Positions 16,931-23,378 of a stretch of 40,904 nucleotides of DNA are shown here, in pieces. The number at the start of each line of letters is the position of its first letter. Within the stretch, counting starts at the first letter, position 1. Position numbers and translations under genes: made by a program. Under the pieces are notes generated by a model, which was given only the letters and a program-made list of their open reading frames with translations, did no database searches and was not told the origin of the DNA. This stretch comes from Oscillospiraceae bacterium (GTDB lineage Bacteria > Bacillota > Clostridia > Oscillospirales > Ruminococcaceae): contig JAJQDP010000042.1 in the NCBI GenBank assembly GCA_021202155.1, positions 1 through 40,904 on the forward strand, in the 5' to 3' direction.

Positions 16931-16976
16931 CCCCACTCCGGAAAAGTGCTATAAAATGCATTTTTCCGGAGTGGGA
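16931..16976. repeat. flanking repeat C of the DUF4143 ATPase gene
   Basis: CCCACTCCGGAAAA and its exact inverse TTTTCCGGAGTGGG (14-bp arms) enclose GTGCTATAAAATGCAT. It is the full palindrome of which repeat A is a near copy. Confidence 0.85.
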
Positions 16977-16993
16977 TTTATTATATGCGTGGA

Positions 16994-17173
16994 TCAGTAC
17001 CAATCATGCTTTTCGTTTCTGTTTAATGAATTGATGGCGTCCATCTCTTCAACTGTAGTTTCTGTCGCTCCGCTGACGGTGTCGGTTTGCTCCTCCGAAA
17101 CGGTTTCCGAACCGCAGGAGGTCAGGCTAAAAAGCATAAGTGCTGATAAGATAATTGCGGTGAGTCTCTTCAT
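16994..17173 (-). CDS. small lipoprotein, unknown function
   Basis: A 59-residue protein: 'MKRLTAIILSALMLFSLTSCG' (read in two parts: signal 'MKRLTAIILSALMLFS', lipobox 'LTSC'), then an acidic Ser/Thr/Glu tail ending 'NRNEKHDWY'. The ATG at 17173 shares a base with the alcohol dehydrogenase stop (TGATG), so it is probably the second gene of that transcript. It is too short for a functional domain. Confidence 0.65.
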   Translation of the reverse strand: MKRLTAIILSALMLFSLTSCGSETVSEEQTDTVSGATETTVEEMDAINSLNRNEKHDWY

Positions 17174-18345
17174 CACAAGCACATCCTGTAAATCTCTTCT
17201 ACATCTGCGGGAGTCAGGTTCTTGAGTCCGGTGATGACTCCTCCGGCGCAGGCGTGCTCTGCCATATCCTTAAAGTGGGTGGTGTCAATGCCTAAATCGC
17301 TGAGATTTGGCTTGAGACCGAGGGCTTCAAAGCAGAATTTCGAGCAGGCTTCAATTGCCTTCTTTGCGCCGTCCATCGGGAAAAGTCCGCCCTCGACTCC
17401 GAAAACTGTTACACCGAAACGATAGATTGCGGGAGCGGTCTCTTCGTCCAGGATATAGGTCAGCCAGCGGGGAGTGAGAATCGCCAAGCCGTGACCGTGG
17501 GTGATGTCGTAGTAGGCGGAGAGCTCGTGCTCCATCATGTGGCAAGCACAGCCGTGGACTGTTCCGCCATCTAAAATTGTGTTAAGTGCCATCGAGGACG
17601 ACCACATCAGATTAGCCCTTGCTTCGTAATTCGTGGGCTCATTCATAGCTATAGGTGCCCACTTTACGACTGTGCGCATGACCGCTTCCTGCATCTCAAG
17701 TAAGAGATCAAAAGTGGCGTCGCCGGCGAGATAGTAGTTGTCCAAGACGTGGTTGAAGATGTCGAACGCTCCGCAGGCGGTCTGATAGGAGGGGAGGGTG
17801 TAGCTGTACTCAGGATTCTCGAAAGCGACCTTCGGAATAAGTGCCGAGCCGCCGAGACCGATTTTCTCGTTTGTGTCCATGTTTGAGATGACTGCCCAGG
17901 CGTCCATTTCCGAGCCGGTCGCGGCGTTCGTTAAAATCGCGACGATAGGGAGGGCTTCAGTCACCCAGACTCCGCCGGAAACGAGCTTCCAGACGTCGCC
18001 ATCGGGAGTCATAGCCGCCGCGGCGACGCCCTTTGCACAGTCGATGGTTGAGCCGCCACCTGCCGCTAAAACAACGTCGATGCCTTCACGCTTGCAAATC
18101 TCCGCACCTTTGTTGGCGGTAGAGTGTCTCGGGTTCGGCTCAACTCCGGAAAGCTCGTACAGCTCGATGCCGCTCTGGTTGCAGAGGGATACTATTTCGT
18201 CATAAAGACCATTTTTCTTGATAGAGCCTCCGCCGTAGACAAGAAGAACTTTATTGCCGAACTGCTTTAGCTCCTCCGGCAGATTCTTAAGATGACTCTT
18301 GCCGAAGTAGACTTTGTCGGGATTGTGGAAAATAAAATCGTTCAT
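17173..18345 (-). CDS. iron-containing alcohol dehydrogenase (butanol dehydrogenase/YqhD type)
   Basis: A 390-residue group III alcohol dehydrogenase. Nucleotide-binding 'VLLVYGGGSIKKNGLYD' and 'VLAAGGGSTIDCAKGVA' are typical of BdhA/YqhD-like NAD(P)H-dependent enzymes, and the metal ligand region carries 'HMMEHELSAYYDITHGHGLA'. It probably reduces aldehydes to alcohols in fermentation or detoxification. The ATG at 18345 follows ACGGAGGTTT; a 48-residue upstream extension runs through the divergent promoter and is rejected. It is divergent from a LysR regulator, which is the likely controller. Confidence 0.93.
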   Translation of the reverse strand: MNDFIFHNPDKVYFGKSHLKNLPEELKQFGNKVLLVYGGGSIKKNGLYDEIVSLCNQSGIELYELSGVEPNPRHSTANKGAEICKREGIDVVLAAGGGSTIDCAKGVAAAAMTPDGDVWKLVSGGVWVTEALPIVAILTNAATGSEMDAWAVISNMDTNEKIGLGGSALIPKVAFENPEYSYTLPSYQTACGAFDIFNHVLDNYYLAGDATFDLLLEMQEAVMRTVVKWAPIAMNEPTNYEARANLMWSSSMALNTILDGGTVHGCACHMMEHELSAYYDITHGHGLAILTPRWLTYILDEETAPAIYRFGVTVFGVEGGLFPMDGAKKAIEACSKFCFEALGLKPNLSDLGIDTTHFKDMAEHACAGGVITGLKNLTPADVEEIYRMCL

Positions 18346-18384
18346 TATAAAAACCTCCGTATTTAAATTTTTTGGGTCAACTTT

Positions 18385-18413
18385 ATTATAGCACGGCACT
18401 CGCTCAATATCAA
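18385..18413 (-). promoter_or_regulatory. alcohol dehydrogenase promoter
   Basis: Minus strand: TTGATA (18413-18408), 17 bp, TATAAT (18390-18385). Confidence 0.8.
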
Positions 18414-18440
18414 ATATGCATATTATATTGCAAGATATAC

Positions 18441-18469
18441 TTGAAAAGTATGGATAAGTGTGATAGAAT
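18441..18469 (+). promoter_or_regulatory. LysR regulator promoter
   Basis: TTGAAA (18441-18446), 17 bp, TAGAAT (18464-18469); the predicted start falls only about 13 bp before the start codon. Between the two divergent promoters lies A/T-rich DNA with dyads (ATATGCATAT) suited to LysR binding. Confidence 0.6.
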
Positions 18470-18488
18470 GGACCCAGGAGGGATGGCA

Positions 18489-19370
18489 ATGGACATACGG
18501 TCGCTTCAATATTTTTTAGCTGTGGCTCGGGAAGAGAGTATCACAAAAGCCGCAGAGACGCTTCACATGACACAGCCGCCGCTTTCACGGGCTATCAGGG
18601 ACTTGGAGGACGAGCTTGGCAAGCAGTTATTTGTCCGCGGGAGCAGGAAGGTTACTCTGACAGATGACGGATTGATTTTAAGAGGTCGCGCAGAAGAGCT
18701 GATTGAGCTCATGGAGAAGACGAAAAACGAGATCATTTCCTCCGATTATGATATAAGCGGCGATGTCTACATCGGCGGAGGGGAGTCGGAGGCGATTTCC
18801 TACTTAGCCGATGCCGCCTGTGAGCTACAGAAAAAGTACCCGAATATCCACTACCACATCTACGCCGGCGACGGCGAGCAGGTCGCAGAAAAGCTCGACA
18901 AGGGTCTTATTGATTTCGGGCTTCTGGTTGCCGAGCCGATTGGGATTGAAAAATACGACTATATCAGGCTTCCGATAAAGGACACTTGGGGAGTTCTGAT
19001 GCGGGACGACAGCCCACTCGCGGGGAAGGACTATATAACAGCAGAAGACCTCTGGGACAAGCCGCTGATTGTCTCGCAACAGGCTTCAAAAATCGGTGCG
19101 TTGTTCCGATGGCTGAAGCGTAGTGAGGACGAGCTTAACATCGTACTCAAATACAACCTGATTTACAATGCTTCGCAGTTCGTGAAGAGCGGCTTCGGGT
19201 ATCTCATCGGGCTTGATAAGCTTATAAACACCTCTGGCGACAGCGGACTCTGCTTCAAGCCGGTAAGCCCCGCATGGGAGTCGGATTTGTACTTTGTCTG
19301 GAAGAAGTATCAGGTCTTTTCGAGGGCGGCGGCGGAGTATTTAAAGTGCATACAGTCACAGAGTGACTGA
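18489..19370 (+). CDS. LysR family transcriptional regulator
   Basis: A 293-residue LysR-type regulator. The N-terminal helix-turn-helix reads 'MDIRSLQYFLAVAREESITK' then 'AAETLHMTQPPLSRAIRDLE', followed by a substrate-binding domain ('GDVYIGGGESEA', 'GLIDFGLLVAEP'). The ATG at 18489 has AGGAGGG 6 bases upstream; earlier in-frame starts lie within the promoter. It is divergent from the alcohol dehydrogenase gene, so control of that gene by an aldehyde-type or redox signal is likely (inference). Confidence 0.93.
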   Translation: MDIRSLQYFLAVAREESITKAAETLHMTQPPLSRAIRDLEDELGKQLFVRGSRKVTLTDDGLILRGRAEELIELMEKTKNEIISSDYDISGDVYIGGGESEAISYLADAACELQKKYPNIHYHIYAGDGEQVAEKLDKGLIDFGLLVAEPIGIEKYDYIRLPIKDTWGVLMRDDSPLAGKDYITAEDLWDKPLIVSQQASKIGALFRWLKRSEDELNIVLKYNLIYNASQFVKSGFGYLIGLDKLINTSGDSGLCFKPVSPAWESDLYFVWKKYQVFSRAAAEYLKCIQSQSD

Positions 19371-19403
19371 CACTCAACTCAACACAAAATTAAATCCGTG
19401 TCG

Positions 19404-19432
19404 TTCAGTTCCTGCGGGAAATCTCCTATAAT
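19404..19432 (+). promoter_or_regulatory. promoter of the 19478-21096 gene group
   Basis: TTCAGT (19404-19409), 17 bp, TATAAT (19427-19432). The -35 box is weak. A small GCCGAGGC dyad follows in the leader. Confidence 0.55.
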
Positions 19433-19477
19433 AAAATCATCAGCCGAGGCTGAAATTAATGTTTAGGAGACTTTGAA

Positions 19478-19837
19478 ATGAACACAGACAAAATTGTTGC
19501 GGAATCAATAGCGAAGGACTATGCGCCTAAGGACACATCGAAAATCGTCGCACTTAAAAAGCTTGACCACAAGGCTCGGGCAAAGGCGGAGATTTTCGGA
19601 TACACTTTCGGGGTTATCATGACGCTTGTTTTCGGTACAGGACTTTGCCTTGCTATGGGAGTCATCGGCGGCGGAACAGTAGCCATGATGGTTCTTGGAA
19701 TCGTAATTGGAGTTGTCGGAATTGTCGGCGTGAGCGTCAACTATCCCATCTACAAAAAGCTTTTGGAGAGCGGGAAGAAGCAGTATGCTTCGGATATTCT
19801 CAGGCTTGCAAAAGAGATAAGCGACAAGGCGGAGTAA
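19478..19837 (+). CDS. small two-span membrane protein (often annotated as dihydropteridine reductase-like)
   Basis: A 119-residue protein starting 'MNTDKIVAESIAKDYAPKDT', with a basic amphipathic N-terminal part, two close hydrophobic spans (about 45-65 and 68-90) and a cytoplasmic tail. Homologues in Firmicutes carry the label dihydropteridine reductase, for which I see no catalytic motif. The start has AGGAGA 9 bases upstream. It lies 27 bp before the TetR gene and is probably cotranscribed with it. Confidence 0.75.
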   Translation: MNTDKIVAESIAKDYAPKDTSKIVALKKLDHKARAKAEIFGYTFGVIMTLVFGTGLCLAMGVIGGGTVAMMVLGIVIGVVGIVGVSVNYPIYKKLLESGKKQYASDILRLAKEISDKAE

Positions 19838-19864
19838 AGTTTTTTCGGAAAGGGCGGCGAGACC

Positions 19865-20449
19865 ATGAACAAATCGGAAAGCAAGTATTTCAATACCGCC
19901 CTTCTCATGGACGAGGCTTTGCTTCAACTTTTAGAGAAGAAAGATTTGGAGTTTATAACGGTAAAAGAAATCTGCGAGCGGGCAGGCGTCAACCGGTCGA
20001 CGTTCTATCTTCACTACGAGACCATTTCGGATCTGCTTGACGAAACTGCGGAGATGATAGACCGCAGGTTTTCGCAGTATCTCGGCGAGGACAGCCACTT
20101 CTCCGAAAAGATTCCCGGCAAGGAGCTTAGCGAACTGGTTCTGATCAACGAGGAGCAGTTATTGCCGTATCTCCGGTTTATAAAAGACAACAAGGCTGTA
20201 TATCGGGCGACCTTCCGAAATCCCAATGCCGTTCGTGCTGACGAAAAATATGAGTACCTGAAAAATCGGGTTATCGAGCCGATTCTTATGAGATTCGATA
20301 TTCCAAAGGAACGCCACAGATACTATATCAACTACTACATAGAAGGCATCATGGCGATAGTCAAGCGTTGGCTGATGAATGACTGCCGGGATTCTGTTGA
20401 GGAGATAGCCGCTGTGATTGAGGACTGCGTGCTGCCAAGGGGAGCGTAG
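19865..20449 (+). CDS. TetR/AcrR family transcriptional regulator
   Basis: A 194-residue TetR-type regulator. The N-terminal helix-turn-helix is 'ITVKEICERAGVNRSTFYLH' followed by 'YETISDLLDETAEMI'. The C-terminal half ('RHRYYINYYIEGIMAIVKRW') matches the TetR_C_7-like domain common in Clostridia. The next gene begins 2 bp after its stop, so it probably controls its own transcript and the membrane partner. Confidence 0.9.
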   Translation: MNKSESKYFNTALLMDEALLQLLEKKDLEFITVKEICERAGVNRSTFYLHYETISDLLDETAEMIDRRFSQYLGEDSHFSEKIPGKELSELVLINEEQLLPYLRFIKDNKAVYRATFRNPNAVRADEKYEYLKNRVIEPILMRFDIPKERHRYYINYYIEGIMAIVKRWLMNDCRDSVEEIAAVIEDCVLPRGA

Positions 20450-20451
20450 GT

Positions 20452-21096
20452 ATGGGAAATAGGTTTATTGAAAAGTACCGCACCGACTATGAATTCAGGA
20501 CCTTTTCCGGGGCATGGCTGTCGCTTGGGATAACCGTGCTGTTCGCCGCGTATAACGGCTATCTTGGGATAGCCTCGCTGTCCCTCTGGCACGGGAGTAT
20601 CGCGGTTTACTACATACTTTTAGCCGTAATACGGGGGATAATTCTTCTTTCGGAGTGGAAAATCAGGACGCAGGAGAGTAAGAACAAAGCGAGATTCAGG
20701 ACTTTTCGGATAAGCTCGGCGTTTTTATTGCTTCTCAATATCGCCCTCATCTGCCCGATTGCGCTCATGGTTACATTCGAGAAGCCGGTTCAGATGTCCC
20801 TCATCCCGGCGATTGCGATGGCGGCGTATACCACATATAAGATAATCATGGCTTCAGTGAATTTCGGGAGCAAAAAGAAGAAGCTCTCGGGAAATATCCT
20901 TATCTCGGAGCTTCGGGCGATTAGCCTTATCGATGCGATTGTGTCGGTGCTGTCCTTGCAGAACACGCTTATAATGGTTGAGGGCGATACTGAAAACATG
21001 CTCCGGCTCTCAGCCGCAACCAGTGGGGCGATGTATGCGCTGGTTCTCGTGATTACAATCAGGCTTCTTATGGCAAAAATATCCCGCGCGGGTTGA
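20452..21096 (+). CDS. multi-pass membrane protein, partner of the TetR regulator
   Basis: A 214-residue protein with five or six hydrophobic segments (about 20-40, 45-65, 80-105, 112-130, 155-175, 180-205). No transporter motif is recognised. It starts 2 bp after the TetR stop. Function unknown. A pairing of a TetR gene with a membrane gene often means efflux or envelope response, but the sequence does not prove it. Confidence 0.75.
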   Translation: MGNRFIEKYRTDYEFRTFSGAWLSLGITVLFAAYNGYLGIASLSLWHGSIAVYYILLAVIRGIILLSEWKIRTQESKNKARFRTFRISSAFLLLLNIALICPIALMVTFEKPVQMSLIPAIAMAAYTTYKIIMASVNFGSKKKKLSGNILISELRAISLIDAIVSVLSLQNTLIMVEGDTENMLRLSAATSGAMYALVLVITIRLLMAKISRAG

Positions 21097-21114
21097 GACC
21101 TACACGGGATTTTC

Positions 21115-21627
21115 TTATGCGATTTTTATCTGGCAGACTGCCATCGCCTTAAGGGCATTTTCGTGGCTTTCAGGGCTCACGCCGGCACAGCAGGAGGAGT
21201 CAACCGTTATCGGAACTTCGGGGAACGCGGCTTTCAGAATCATCGCGTTCGAGATGACGCAGATGTCGGTGCAGAGCCCGACGAGCTCGATTGATTCGAG
21301 GTTGGGGATTTCAGCAAGAATTTTTGGCAGTTCAGTCGACCCGAACGACGGCTTGTCGACGATCTGGCATCCGTCCACATAGATTCCGTCCGCAATCTCC
21401 CAGCCGGGAGTGCCTTTGATGCAGTGGACAACCGGCAGGTTTCTGCCCTCTTGGGTCGAAAGATAATCTTCGGTGTGAGTGTCTCTGGTATAAATACCCG
21501 TCCCGCCGGCGGCAAGGTGCGCCTGAATTTTCTTTTTGACGTTCGGAACGATCAAGACTGCCTCGGCAGTGCCTAAAGCTCCGTCGATGAAGTCGTTTTG
21601 CATGTCGATTACTATTAGTGCTTTCAT
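21115..21627 (-). CDS. isochorismatase-family cysteine hydrolase (nicotinamidase-like)
   Basis: A 170-residue hydrolase starting 'MKALIVIDMQNDFIDGALG'. Catalytic triad expected at Asp8, Lys92 ('DKPSFGST') and Cys123 ('LCTDICV'), with possible metal ligands Asp49 and His51 ('TRDTHTEDY'). The layout matches nicotinamidase/pyrazinamidase-like enzymes; other isochorismatase-fold amidases remain possible. It lies 10 bp downstream of the RelE-type toxin gene on the same strand and may share its transcript. Confidence 0.88.
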   Translation of the reverse strand: MKALIVIDMQNDFIDGALGTAEAVLIVPNVKKKIQAHLAAGGTGIYTRDTHTEDYLSTQEGRNLPVVHCIKGTPGWEIADGIYVDGCQIVDKPSFGSTELPKILAEIPNLESIELVGLCTDICVISNAMILKAAFPEVPITVDSSCCAGVSPESHENALKAMAVCQIKIA

Positions 21628-21637
21628 TTTGGTTCTC

Positions 21638-21904
21638 CTATCTGTAAACTTCCCGGCGGTGACCGATGCTGAGGGCGAGGATGATGAGTTCGTTATCGTT
21701 GATGTCGCACAAAAGGCGGTAGTCGCCGATGCGGTATCGCCAGATGCCTTTCAGGTCGCCGGTGAGAGCCTTACCGTGGGTATGTGGGTCAGAGCATCCT
21801 TCTAAGTTCTTCTCAATCCAGTTTACTATCAACTTTTGAGTGTATTTGTCCAGGTTTCCGAGCTCTTTGCGCGCTCGTTTCGAGAAAGCCACAGTGTATT
21901 TCAT
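21638..21904 (-). CDS. RelE/ParE superfamily type II toxin
   Basis: An 88-residue basic protein. Seen are 'YTVAFSKRARKELGNLD', 'GIWRYRIGDYRLLCDI' and the terminal 'GHRREVYR', all typical of RelE-like mRNA interferases that cut mRNA in the ribosomal A site. Its start overlaps the antitoxin stop by 4 bases (ATGA type), the usual coupling in these operons. Confidence 0.93.
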   Translation of the reverse strand: MKYTVAFSKRARKELGNLDKYTQKLIVNWIEKNLEGCSDPHTHGKALTGDLKGIWRYRIGDYRLLCDINDNELIILALSIGHRREVYR

Positions 21905-22119
21905 ACTCCGAGACTCTTTCTGACCTCGTCAAGGCTGTATGTCTTCGGGTCTTTTTGATATTCAGAATAAGCTTCCTCGGCGACAACCACGTCGTACTCG
22001 TCCTCAATTTTCTCAAAGAGAGCACGCTTGAAAGCCTCACCTACGGAAACGCTGTGGAGTTTGGCATAGCTTTCGGCTAAGCTCTTCTCGCTTTCGGATA
22101 AGCGGATGGAAAAGGTCAT
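21901..22119 (-). CDS. RelB/DUF6290-type antitoxin
   Basis: A 72-residue protein with an N-terminal ribbon-helix-helix ('MTFSIRLSESEKSLAESYAK', then 'SVSVGEAFKRALFEKIED') and an acidic C-terminal toxin-binding tail ('YQKDPKTYSLDEVRKSLGV'). First gene of the pair, with an AGGAGAC ribosome binding site. It is expected to repress its own promoter with the toxin. Confidence 0.92.
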   Translation of the reverse strand: MTFSIRLSESEKSLAESYAKLHSVSVGEAFKRALFEKIEDEYDVVVAEEAYSEYQKDPKTYSLDEVRKSLGV

Positions 22120-22135
22120 AGTGGGGTCTCCTTTC

Positions 22136-22188
22136 TGTGTTACAATGTGTTACAGATGTATTATAGCATATGCGAGAGGAGGTGTCAA
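22136..22188 (-). promoter_or_regulatory. promoter and tandem operator of the RelBE-type module
   Basis: Minus strand: TTGACA (22188-22183), 17 bp, TATAAT (22165-22160). Just downstream lie two tandem copies of TGTAACACA (plus strand TGTGTTACA at 22136-22144 and 22146-22154), 10 bp apart, a good ribbon-helix-helix operator. Confidence 0.82.
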
Positions 22189-22196
22189 GGGTAGAT

Positions 22197-22366
22197 ATGA
22201 TGAAATCCTCGCTCCGCTCGGATGAAATCTGCGACGAGGTCGCAGGTGAAATCGTTTGCTTTGCAAACGATGAAATAAATCCGTCCTTAATCCGCCGCAG
22301 GCGGATTTCATCCCGATAGGGATTTCATCGCGTCAGCGATTTATTCCGTCCGCAGGACGGATTTAA
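22197..22366. repeat. palindromic intergenic repeat, family 2, copy 2
   Basis: A chain of short palindromes each framed by GATGAAATC/GATTTCATC words: 'CTCGCTCCGCTCG', 'TGCGACGAGGTCGCA', 'CGTTTGCTTTGCAAACG', 'ATCCGCCGCAGGCGGAT', 'CGCGTCAGCG', 'CCGTCCGCAGGACGG'. It ends against the tRNA-Ser terminator, the mirror of copy 1 at tRNA-Leu. No coding content. Confidence 0.75.
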
Positions 22367-22368
22367 TT

Positions 22369-22396
22369 GAAAAAGTGCCCGAAAGGGCACTTTTTC
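22369..22396 (-). terminator. terminator after tRNA-Ser
   Basis: Perfect 12-bp stem GAAAAAGTGCCC / GGGCACTTTTTC with a 4-base loop. Confidence 0.92.
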
Positions 22397-22397
22397 A

Positions 22398-22490
22398 TGG
22401 CGGAGAAGGAGGGATTCGAACCCTCGATGAGCTATCAACCCATACACGAGTTCCAGTCGTGCGCCATAAACCGGGCTAGGCGACTTCTCC
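22398..22490 (-). tRNA. tRNA-Ser (anticodon GGA)
   Basis: Minus strand: acceptor GGAGAAG pairs with CTTCTCC, the anticodon loop CTGGAAC between CACGA and TCGTG gives GGA, the variable arm is long, the T arm GGGTTCGAATCCC is intact and CCA is encoded (22400-22398). Promoter at 22528-22556. It is the left neighbour of the phage-derived cassette, but the cassette lies on the 5' side of the tRNA, not the 3' side where integrases usually act. Confidence 0.95.
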
Positions 22491-22527
22491 ATAACACTGA
22501 TTTATCTGTTCGCTTGCGAACTATGAC

Positions 22528-22556
22528 ATTATACGCTATTTTCGGCTCGATGTCAA
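22528..22556 (-). promoter_or_regulatory. promoter of tRNA-Ser
   Basis: Minus strand: TTGACA (22556-22551), 17 bp, TATAAT (22533-22528). Confidence 0.88.
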
Positions 22557-22586
22557 GCCCTTTTTTGCAAAAAATGCGAGTTTTCC

Positions 22587-22625
22587 TCCCGGAGTCCGCA
22601 AATTCGGACTGCGGGAAATTTTTTT
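22587..22625 (+). terminator. terminator-like hairpin before the phage cassette
   Basis: TCCCGGAGTCCG / CGGACTGCGGGA (one mismatch) with loop CAAATT, followed by AAATTTTTTT. It would insulate the cassette promoter at 22637. Confidence 0.7.
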
Positions 22626-22636
22626 GAAATTTAGGG

Positions 22637-22664
22637 TTGACAAATCAAAAATCAGGAGTATCAT
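22637..22664 (+). promoter_or_regulatory. promoter of candidate RNA and phage cassette
   Basis: TTGACA (22637-22642), 16 bp, TATCAT (22659-22664). It is the only good promoter seen upstream of the packaging genes. Confidence 0.65.
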
Positions 22665-22670
22665 TAGATT

Positions 22671-22835
22671 CAGAACAAAAGTTCAGAACGAAAGTTTCAG
22701 GGTGGCTGGGGAAGCTTGAGCTCGGGAGGTGTTTTGAGAACTGGCAGGAAGTGAACACTCCTAAGACAAGCGAAGACGCCGGATCGAGCGAGGTTTCCAC
22801 AGAATGAACAAAGCCGCCCCGGAGGACGACTTTGT
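22671..22835 (+). ncRNA. candidate structured non-coding RNA upstream of the packaging cassette
   Basis: The segment has no long reading frame but folds by eye into a long interrupted hairpin. CTGGGGAAGCTT (22706-22718) pairs with its complement near 22790-22803, GCTCG near 22720 with CGAGC near 22785, and an apical arm GGAG-TGTTT / GAACA-CTCC spans 22726-22761. A last hairpin AACAAAG / CTTTGTT (22807-22836) could end it. The shape recalls 6S-like rod RNAs, but I cannot assign a family. It may be an independent RNA or a long leader of the cassette. Confidence 0.5.
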
Positions 22836-22872
22836 TTCAAAGATTGGAAAAGAAAAAAGGAGAAATAAAAAT

Positions 22873-22977
22873 ATGAATGTTATCAAAAACACACAACTGT
22901 GTTATAGCAAGCTTTCTCCGATTTGTCAAGTGCTTTTTTCAGAAATATATGAAATTTGGAGGGATGAATTTGGGTAG
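22873..22977 (+). CDS. short reading frame overlapping the small terminase start
   Basis: A 34-codon frame starting 'MNVIKNTQLCYSKLS', with AAAGGAG about 10 bases upstream, a better signal than that of the next gene. It ends 7 bases after the TTG start of the terminase gene, in another frame, so it could couple translation to it. An early AACAC / GTGTT hairpin lies within. There is no homology clue; it may be only a translated leader. Confidence 0.35.
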   Translation: MNVIKNTQLCYSKLSPICQVLFSEIYEIWRDEFG

Positions 22978-23365
22978 CGGTAAAATAAGCGATTTCGAGA
23001 GGATCAGAATGATTGTCGACTATCTCGAAACGGGGAGTGCTCAGGAGGCGGCGGAAAGGAATAGTGTCAGCGAAACGACCGTGAGACGGGCTATTCGGGA
23101 CAGAAAGCGGCTTTCCTGTATAGTTTCCGGCGAGGATGACTCGCGGAATCGTCAGGCGGCGAGCGGGATTGTCGCGAAGTGTCTTGAAATCTTGGGCGAC
23201 GAGGAAAAGCTCAGAGGTGCGACCGTCTCTCAGCTCACAAGCGCGATTTCGTCTTTGTCGGACAGCTTTCTTTCGGAAGGCGAATCGGGTGGCGGGGAGG
23301 ACGACCCTCTCAGCAGGAGCATTCTTGAAATGGCGAAAGACCTGAAGAGCGACAAGCCGCAGTAG
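22970..23365 (+). CDS. phage terminase small subunit (TerS)
   Basis: About 131 residues. The N-terminal segment 'ISDFERIRMIVDYLETGSAQ' then 'EAAERNSVSETTVRRAIRDR' is a helix-turn-helix, followed by helices ('ATVSQLTSAISSLSDSFLSE') and a tail rich in Gly/Glu/Asp. This plus the TerL gene 13 bp downstream supports TerS, which recognises DNA for packaging. I prefer TTG at 22970 because GGAGG lies 7 bases before it; the ATG at 22964 is almost on top of that site. A still longer frame from 22877 has no ribosome binding site. Confidence 0.8.
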   Translation: MGSGKISDFERIRMIVDYLETGSAQEAAERNSVSETTVRRAIRDRKRLSCIVSGEDDSRNRQAASGIVAKCLEILGDEEKLRGATVSQLTSAISSLSDSFLSEGESGGGEDDPLSRSILEMAKDLKSDKPQ

Positions 23366-23378
23366 AGGGGGTGGGAGC

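Noticed and set aside
15561-16976. CRISPR-like array (repeats near the ATPase gene)
   Set aside because: Only three copies with very unequal spacing and a gene between them; no spacer pattern and no cas gene.
22398-22490. tRNA-Ser as attachment site of the phage cassette
   Set aside because: The cassette lies on the 5' side of the tRNA, no integrase is present, and no copy of either tRNA end was found near 30.8-32.0 kb.
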